Origin: Gammaproteobacteria bacterium
GTDB lineage: Bacteria > Pseudomonadota > Gammaproteobacteria > Steroidobacterales > Steroidobacteraceae
Direction: 5' to 3'
Length of the DNA stretch: 5,036 bases
Assembly (NCBI GenBank): GCA_030043215.1
Contig: JASHYG010000339.1
Span: 1 to 5,036, forward strand
The notes under the pieces were generated by a model that was given only the letters and a program-made list of their open reading frames with translations, ran no database searches and was not told the origin of the DNA. Numbering within the stretch: position 1 is the first letter of the stretch; each line of letters opens with the position of its first letter. Below are positions 1-3,184 of the stretch, piece after piece. The translations under genes were made by a program, and so were the position numbers.

Positions 1-1
1 A

Positions 2-325
2 GGCGCGACCGTCGTCGGCGTGTCGCTCGACAGCATCGCTCGGCTCAACTCCTTCTCCAAGGATCCGAATTATTGCGCAGGCAAGTTCCCGACCGCATCG
101 GACCGCGACGGCAAGATCGCCAAATCCTACGACCTGATGGTGCGAGTGGTTCCGGGCATGAAGGACGTGCGCGGCGTCGAGATCGACCACGGCTTCGCCG
201 AGCGTACGACTTTCATCGTCAATCCCAATGGGACGATCGCGGCCACGGTCGGCGGGGTGGCGCCCGCGGATAACGTCCAGAAGACTCTCGAAGTCGTACA
301 AGGGCTGGCGGCGCACCGAAACTGA
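2..325 (+). CDS. Peroxiredoxin-like (AhpC/TSA, thioredoxin fold) protein, 5'-truncated
   Basis: The reading frame is open from the left edge (base 2) and ends at TGA 323-325, giving the last 107 residues. It begins with GATVVGVSLDS, the beta-strand that in AhpC/TSA peroxiredoxins follows the active-site helix. A 'FPTASDRDGKIAKSYDL' segment (about residues 29-45) is the usual 'F-x-x-xSD-x-DGK-xAK-xY' block of BCP-like peroxiredoxins. 'ERTTFIVNPNGTI' (67-79) holds the conserved Arg (R68) before the TFIV strand and the N-x-x-G turn. The family reduces hydrogen peroxide or organic hydroperoxides through a peroxidatic Cys, which would lie upstream of the window and cannot be checked. One Cys is visible (C25, in NYCAGKF); whether it is resolving is unknown. 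The GTG at 20-22 is inside the conserved strand and is unlikely to be the true start. Family call is confident, exact subclass is not. Confidence 0.85.
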   Translation, partial: GATVVGVSLDSIARLNSFSKDPNYCAGKFPTASDRDGKIAKSYDLMVRVVPGMKDVRGVEIDHGFAERTTFIVNPNGTIAATVGGVAPADNVQKTLEVVQGLAAHRN

Positions 326-340
326 GACGGTTCGCGGCTT

Positions 341-359
341 GGTGACCCTCGCGGTCACC
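341..359. repeat. Perfect 7-bp stem-loop after the peroxiredoxin gene
   Basis: GGTGACC (341-347) and GGTCACC (353-359) are exact reverse complements around the loop CTCGC. The hairpin begins 15 bases after the peroxiredoxin stop and ends 45 bases before the methyltransferase start. No T-run follows, so it is not a classical intrinsic terminator. It could be a transcript-stabilising or attenuating hairpin, or a protein-binding site. Confidence 0.5.
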
Positions 360-371
360 GGCGGGCTGCGG

Positions 372-397
372 CCGGAACCTCGGACCGGAACCTCGAG
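372..397 (+). repeat. Two tandem 13-bp units upstream of the methyltransferase
   Basis: CCGGAACCTCG occurs at 372-382 and again exactly at 385-395, so the period is 13 bp. The second copy runs into the ribosome binding site of the downstream gene (GAGG 395-398). It may simply be a small local duplication. Confidence 0.5.
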
Positions 398-398
398 G
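395..398 (+). promoter_or_regulatory. Shine-Dalgarno site for the methyltransferase
   Basis: GAGG lies six bases before the ATG at 405. This decides the start, because the same frame is open much further upstream (back into the peroxiredoxin gene) without another well-placed start. Confidence 0.7.
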
Positions 399-404
399 TA
401 CGAG

Positions 405-1043
405 ATGGATGCCCGGGAGGCCGACGCCAGGATCGAGCGGGTTCTCGCGGAATACGACGCGCGTGCCGCCGCCGAGAGCCGGCACTTCGCGGCTGGCTGG
501 GACCTGGATGACCGGCGCGACCAACTGCTGCTGAGGATCGGACCGCAGACGGGCCGGCTGGTGAACATCCTGGCCAAGGGCGCCGGCGCGCGGAGCCTCT
601 TGGAGCTCGGCACCTCGTTCGGATATTCGACCGTCTGGCTGGCCGAGGCGGCGCGCGAGACGGGCGGGCGGGTTGTCACGCTCGATCTGGCTCGGCACAA
701 GCAGGATTACGCGCGGACGATGCTCGACCGAGCCGGGCTGGCCGATCAGGTCGACTGGCGAACGGGCGATGCTCTCGAGATCTTGAAAGAGCTCGATGGC
801 CCCTTCGATTTCGTGCTGCTCGACCTGTGGAAGGATCTCTACATCCCCTGCTTCGATCTCATCGCGCCGAAGCTCGCTCCACGGGCAATCATCGTGGCCG
901 ACAACATGCTGCGGCCCGAGTATTCCCGCGCCGACGCCGATGCCTACCGGGCTCACGTGCGCCGCCACCCGGGGATGGAGTCGGTGCTGCTCGAGGTGGG
1001 AAGCGGAATCTACGTGAGCCGCTACGCGCCGGCCGGCGCGTGA
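405..1043 (+). CDS. SAM-dependent O-methyltransferase-like protein (class I, Rossmann fold)
   Basis: The 212-residue product has the class I methyltransferase motifs in order. Motif I is LLELGTSFGYS (residues 65-75), the SAM-binding loop in the form seen in caffeoyl-CoA/catechol-type O-methyltransferases and YrrM-like proteins. The acidic end of strand 2 is VTLD (D94), followed by GDALEIL (121-127). FDFVLLD (134-140, with D140 and K143 in DLWKD) is the motif IV region, and IIVADN (162-167) matches the 'D-N' metal-binding segment of this family. Length fits the family (about 200-230 aa). The N-terminal 60 residues are mainly helical in character, as expected for the cap region. No signal peptide is seen, so it should be cytosolic. 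The substrate cannot be deduced. It follows the peroxiredoxin by 79 bp on the same strand and may be co-transcribed with it, although the hairpin between them leaves this open. Confidence 0.88.
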   Translation: MDAREADARIERVLAEYDARAAAESRHFAAGWDLDDRRDQLLLRIGPQTGRLVNILAKGAGARSLLELGTSFGYSTVWLAEAARETGGRVVTLDLARHKQDYARTMLDRAGLADQVDWRTGDALEILKELDGPFDFVLLDLWKDLYIPCFDLIAPKLAPRAIIVADNMLRPEYSRADADAYRAHVRRHPGMESVLLEVGSGIYVSRYAPAGA

Positions 1044-1079
1044 GCCAGGGACGGTCCGAATCGCAGCGGGAGCCCTCGA

Positions 1080-1109
1080 AGCTGACGTGCATGCGCCGCG
1101 CCGTCAGCT
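1080..1109. repeat. 8-bp stem-loop between convergent genes
   Basis: AGCTGACG (1080-1087) pairs perfectly with CGTCAGCT (1102-1109) around a 14-base GC-rich loop. It lies 36 bases after the methyltransferase stop and 53 bases beyond the ATPase stop, in a 119-bp convergent gap. There is no T-run on either side. Its right arm is inside the left 49-bp direct repeat, and the corresponding left arm is not present at the other copy, so the pairing is specific to this location. A bidirectional end-of-transcript hairpin is possible. Confidence 0.45.
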
Positions 1110-1141
1110 ACGGCACGCGTTTCGCGCAGTCTGCCAGTCCG
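1093..1141 (+). repeat. 49-bp direct repeat, left copy (downstream of ATPase)
   Basis: Matches 2530-2578 in the same orientation at 46 of 49 positions. The differences are at 1110 (a/g), 1126 (g/a) and 1137 (g/c), and similarity stops abruptly at both ends. Read on the minus strand it would encode the same tail as the GNAT C-terminus (DWQTARNACRS then TGA) but here it belongs to no convincing gene. It lies 21 bp beyond the ATPase stop. An internal hairpin, CGCGCCG / CGGCACG with a 7-base loop (1097-1117), is shared with the other copy. Best read as one end of a cassette or as one copy of a dispersed genomic repeat. Confidence 0.85.
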
Positions 1142-1162
1142 AGCCGGCCGCCGTGCGCCGGG

Positions 1163-2356
1163 TCATGAATCGGCGGGCGGCGGCTCGGCTCGGAGCTGCA
1201 CCAGCCAGATTCGCATGAACGGGTCGTCGAAGCGCCAGATTGGCCTCGGGTGGGCGAGATCTTGGCGCACGAAGTGCATGCGCTCGAGCGCCTCGAGCGC
1301 GGTCTGCATCGTGCTGCGCGGCAGGCCCTTGTGCCTCGCCACCGTCGTGAGCTGAAAGCCCGGCGGAGACGTTGCGAGTGCCGCCAGGGTCTGCTTTTGC
1401 GGATGCGTCAAGGCGAGCCACCGTTGCAGGTAGGTTACATGCTGCGCCGAGAGCAACCGCGCGAGAGCCTGATCCACGAGAGCGGCCGTCAGTTGCTTTT
1501 GCGGCCCCTCGAGGAGCAATGTCCAGCACTCGCTCGCAAGCTGCTGCACGTTGTAGGGCACATCCTCGGCGACATCCAGCAGGTGCAGCAGTGCAGCGTC
1601 GCCGAACGTGCCGGCGCGCTCGAGCTTCTCGAACCCATGGCGGAGAAAGGACACGAAGTCCGGCCGCGGAATAGGCCCAAGGTGCAAGCTGTCCCCGAGC
1701 TGCCAGAAAGCGCGGGCGGAGCTACCGATCATTTCGGTCAGCATGCGAGAGCTCGAGCCTGCGAACACGTACCCCACGTGTTGCTGTGTCTGTACGGCGG
1801 CTCGGATCTGTCTCTCGGCGCGCTCCCCGCTCTCGCTCACGACCTGCTGAAACTCATCAAGTATCACGAGCGCATTTCGCTGATCGTGCACCGCAAGCTT
1901 CTCGATGCCGTTGAGTACGTCGGCGAGCAGCGGTACTCCGGAAGCGCGTGCCGCTCGGTCCACCCCGATCTGCACGGTGATCCGGCCCTCGACGGGCTCG
2001 ATCGAGAGTGAGGGCTTCAAGGCGAGGAAGAACTTCTTCGCGATCGCCTGCGCACGCTCGAAGGCGCCCGAATATCTACGTACTGCTCCGGCAAGCAGCG
2101 CCTCGGCGAGCTGCCGGACATCTTCGTACGCCTCGCAGTCGTAACGCAGCACGACCATGTCGCCGCTCGCCGAGAGCTTCTTCTCGGCTGCGCGCAAGAT
2201 CGACGTCTTGCCGTAACGTCGAGGACCGATAAAGAAGAGTGTGCCGCAGCGCTCAGCGACCGTGATTATCTTGTGTAACTCCTCCTCCCGGTCGACGAGG
2301 GGTTCCACCTCGCGGCCGTACCGGAAGGGATTTCCGGCAACCCTGCGCTCCGCCAT
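1163..2356 (-). CDS. AAA+/STAND-like ATPase of the 'archaeal ATPase' type with C-terminal winged helix
   Basis: The 397-residue protein opens with NPFRYGREVEPLVDREEEL (9-27), the usual 'NPF-x-YG...F-x-xRE-x-E' entry of the archaeal-type ATPase family (ATPase_2-like). The P-loop is IGPRRYGKTS (43-52), with the RRYGKTS form typical of this family. Walker B is LVILDEFQ (163-170) and the sensor-1-like strand is VFAGSSSRM (197-205). Residues ~315-390 look like a winged helix (HPQKQTLAALA, then STMQTALEALERMHFVRQD) ending in the wing and the 'F-DDPFMRIWL' motif (376-385). Longer relatives carry a nuclease-like DUF234 domain after this motif; here the protein stops 12 residues later, so it is the short form. 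Role is unknown: relatives are proposed to be DNA-binding or regulatory NTPases, often in mobile settings. The ATG at 2354-2356 is the only good start; the ribosome site is weak (GAAG, 10 bases upstream). The gene sits between 49-bp direct repeats and has its own AT-rich upstream region. Confidence 0.85.
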   Translation of the reverse strand: MAERRVAGNPFRYGREVEPLVDREEELHKIITVAERCGTLFFIGPRRYGKTSILRAAEKKLSASGDMVVLRYDCEAYEDVRQLAEALLAGAVRRYSGAFERAQAIAKKFFLALKPSLSIEPVEGRITVQIGVDRAARASGVPLLADVLNGIEKLAVHDQRNALVILDEFQQVVSESGERAERQIRAAVQTQQHVGYVFAGSSSRMLTEMIGSSARAFWQLGDSLHLGPIPRPDFVSFLRHGFEKLERAGTFGDAALLHLLDVAEDVPYNVQQLASECWTLLLEGPQKQLTAALVDQALARLLSAQHVTYLQRWLALTHPQKQTLAALATSPPGFQLTTVARHKGLPRSTMQTALEALERMHFVRQDLAHPRPIWRFDDPFMRIWLVQLRAEPPPADS

Positions 2357-2373
2357 ATGTGCCGTACTTCGCG

Positions 2374-2390
2374 TGCCGTCGATTCCGGCA
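2374..2390. promoter_or_regulatory. TGCCG-N7-CGGCA inverted repeat in the ATPase leader
   Basis: TGCCG (2374-2378) and CGGCA (2386-2390) pair perfectly around seven bases. The site lies between the proposed -10 box (2394-2399) and the ATPase start codon, around the expected transcription start. Half-site GTGCCGT is repeated at 2359-2365 and 2373-2379. It could be an operator or a 5'-leader hairpin. The stem is short, so chance is possible, but the same stem and loop length recurs at 2457-2479 and in both direct repeats. Confidence 0.45.
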
Positions 2391-2393
2391 GAT

Positions 2394-2423
2394 ATTATAT
2401 TATATTTTTATCTTATTCAGCAA
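2394..2423 (-). promoter_or_regulatory. Candidate promoter of the ATPase gene
   Basis: On the minus strand, TTGCTG (2423-2418) is followed after 18 bases by TATAAT (2399-2394), a perfect -10 box. A second TATAAT overlaps it at 2404-2399, but its spacing of 13 is too short for this -35. The -35 matches only the TTG of the consensus. This would give a leader of about 30 bases before the ATG at 2356. The block sits in an almost pure A/T stretch (2391-2417), striking in an otherwise GC-rich window. Confidence 0.55.
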
Positions 2424-2430
2424 TAAGATA
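2409..2430. promoter_or_regulatory. Perfect 9-bp AT-rich inverted repeat overlapping the promoter
   Basis: TATCTTATT (2409-2417) and AATAAGATA (2422-2430) are exact reverse complements around CAGC. The palindrome covers the proposed -35 box and much of the spacer of the ATPase promoter, the classic place for a repressor operator. As no regulator gene is nearby, the ATPase's own winged helix is one candidate ligand; this is inference. A cruciform or recombination site is an alternative. Confidence 0.55.
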
Positions 2431-2456
2431 CGGTAAAATATCGATGACGTAAATCT

Positions 2457-2479
2457 ACGTGCCGCAATTCACGGCACGT
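2457..2479. repeat. 8-bp perfect stem, 7-base loop hairpin
   Basis: ACGTGCCG (2457-2464) pairs exactly with CGGCACGT (2472-2479) around CAATTCA. It lies 61 bases beyond the GNAT stop and about 100 bases upstream of the ATPase start. On the minus strand it is followed only by AGATTTACG, so it would be at best a weak intrinsic terminator for the GNAT gene. Compared with the minus strand of 2534-2554, the 21-base core matches at 17 positions, so it appears related to the hairpin in the direct repeats. The remaining sequence between 2431 and 2529 has no coding frame that I can support. Confidence 0.6.
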
Positions 2480-2529
2480 TGATTGCGTCTGGCTTGCTGC
2501 GGCCGAGTCGGTTCGGATGCGGTAAAGCG

Positions 2530-2578
2530 GCGCCGCGCCGTCAGCTGCGGCACGCGTTTCGCACAGTCTGCCACTCCG
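2530..2578 (+). repeat. 49-bp direct repeat, right copy (3' end of the GNAT gene)
   Basis: Same orientation as 1093-1141, 46/49 identical. On the minus strand it encodes the final residues of the acetyltransferase (EWQTVRNACRS) and its TGA at 2543-2541, then continues 11 bases beyond the stop. Two of the three differences from the left copy fall in third codon positions of this frame (2547, 2574); the third changes Val to Ala. It includes the hairpin at 2534-2554. The placement over a gene 3' end, stop codon included, is typical of attachment-site duplications. Confidence 0.85.
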
Positions 2579-3095
2579 CGCGGGTCTGACCCCAGATATC
2601 CACCGCTTGGCTCTCGTACGGCGGCGGCAGCCGGCCCGGACCCCGGTTGCGGGAGCCCAGCTTTTGGGCGACGCGCTGCGAGATGACGTTATCCGGGCTG
2701 ATCGTATGGATGACCTCGGTCCATTCGAGAGCGCCGAACGCCCAGTCGATCGTCGCCGCGGCCGCTTCCGTCGCGTATCCGCGGCCCCAGCAGTCGCGCA
2801 CGATAGCCCATCCTATCTCGGGCCCCGGCCATCCCTCGGGCTGCCATGGACCGACTCGGCCGACCCACCGGCCTGTGCCCTTCTCGATCACGGAGAACAT
2901 GGCGCAGCCGGTCAAATGCCAGGCACCGGCCACGGACATGAAGCCGCGCCATGCGACCGCGCGCGGCAGCGGGCCGCCGACGTATCGCGCGCCCTCCGCA
3001 TCGGCCATCAGCTCGGCCCATGAATCGAAGTCCTCGATCCGAAGGGGCCTCAAAAGGAGGCGCGAGGTCGCGATTTCCACATCGCTCCGGCTCAT
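2541..3095 (-). CDS. GNAT family N-acetyltransferase (RimJ/RimL-type, Acetyltransf_3-like)
   Basis: The 184-residue product begins MSRSDVEIATSRLLLRPL, with the 'T-x-RL-x-LRPL' opening typical of RimJ/RimL-type GNAT enzymes. The FSVIEKGTGRWVGRVG strand pair (67-82) and GPEIGWAIV (91-99) precede the acetyl-CoA motif RDCWGRGYATEAA (100-112). ISPDNVISQRVAQKLGSRN (132-150) is the standard 'N-x-xS-x-xV-x-xKLG' segment. Such proteins transfer acetyl from acetyl-CoA to an amine; the substrate is unknown. The last part, VDIWGQTRAEW, looks like the normal family ending, and the tail QTVRNACRS comes from the 49-bp repeat. The ATG at 3095-3093 is chosen because homologous sequence begins there; the frame stays open upstream but overlaps the RND gene. 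No clear ribosome site is seen. It follows the RND gene by 89 bp on the same strand and might be read from it. Confidence 0.88.
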   Translation of the reverse strand: MSRSDVEIATSRLLLRPLRIEDFDSWAELMADAEGARYVGGPLPRAVAWRGFMSVAGAWHLTGCAMFSVIEKGTGRWVGRVGPWQPEGWPGPEIGWAIVRDCWGRGYATEAAAATIDWAFGALEWTEVIHTISPDNVISQRVAQKLGSRNRGPGRLPPPYESQAVDIWGQTRAEWQTVRNACRS

Positions 3096-3097
3096 GG

Positions 3098-3113
3098 TGT
3101 GCAGTATTGCACA
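3098..3113. promoter_or_regulatory. 6-bp inverted repeat just upstream of the GNAT start
   Basis: TGTGCA (3098-3103) and TGCACA (3108-3113) flank GTAT, two bases before the GNAT start codon on the minus strand. It occupies the place where a ribosome binding site would be expected. It could be an operator or a translation-modulating hairpin. The 89-bp gap between the RND stop and GNAT start otherwise shows no recognisable promoter or terminator. Confidence 0.35.
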
Positions 3114-3184
3114 GCGCTCGCCGCGCTCGGCTTCGCGTGCGCCTTCGCCTCGCTGATCCCCTCGCGCCTTGCTCCCGCGCTCCC

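Noticed and set aside
228..404. Methyltransferase start at 228
   Set aside because: It would overlap the peroxiredoxin gene by nearly 100 bp and add non-homologous residues. ATG 405 has a well-spaced GAGG.
219..968. Minus-strand frame opposite the methyltransferase (249 codons)
   Set aside because: Composition is Pro/Arg/Gly-rich with no motif, and the opposite strand holds clear SAM-binding motifs.
1104..1529. Minus-strand frame ending in the repeat-encoded WQTARNACRS tail
   Set aside because: Apart from the repeat its sequence is out-of-frame ATPase coding DNA without similarity to a GNAT enzyme, so it is neither a gene nor a clear pseudogene.
1250..2011. Long plus-strand open frame antisense to the ATPase (253 codons)
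   Set aside because: Arg/Glu/Leu-rich with no recognisable motif, and lies wholly opposite a well-supported ATPase. It is a GC-rich shadow frame.
2457..2479. Strong rho-independent terminator of the GNAT gene
   Set aside because: The stem is perfect, but no T-run follows on either strand; it is listed as a hairpin only.
1093..2578. Insertion sequence with terminal inverted repeats
   Set aside because: The flanking copies are direct, not inverted, and no transposase is encoded between them.
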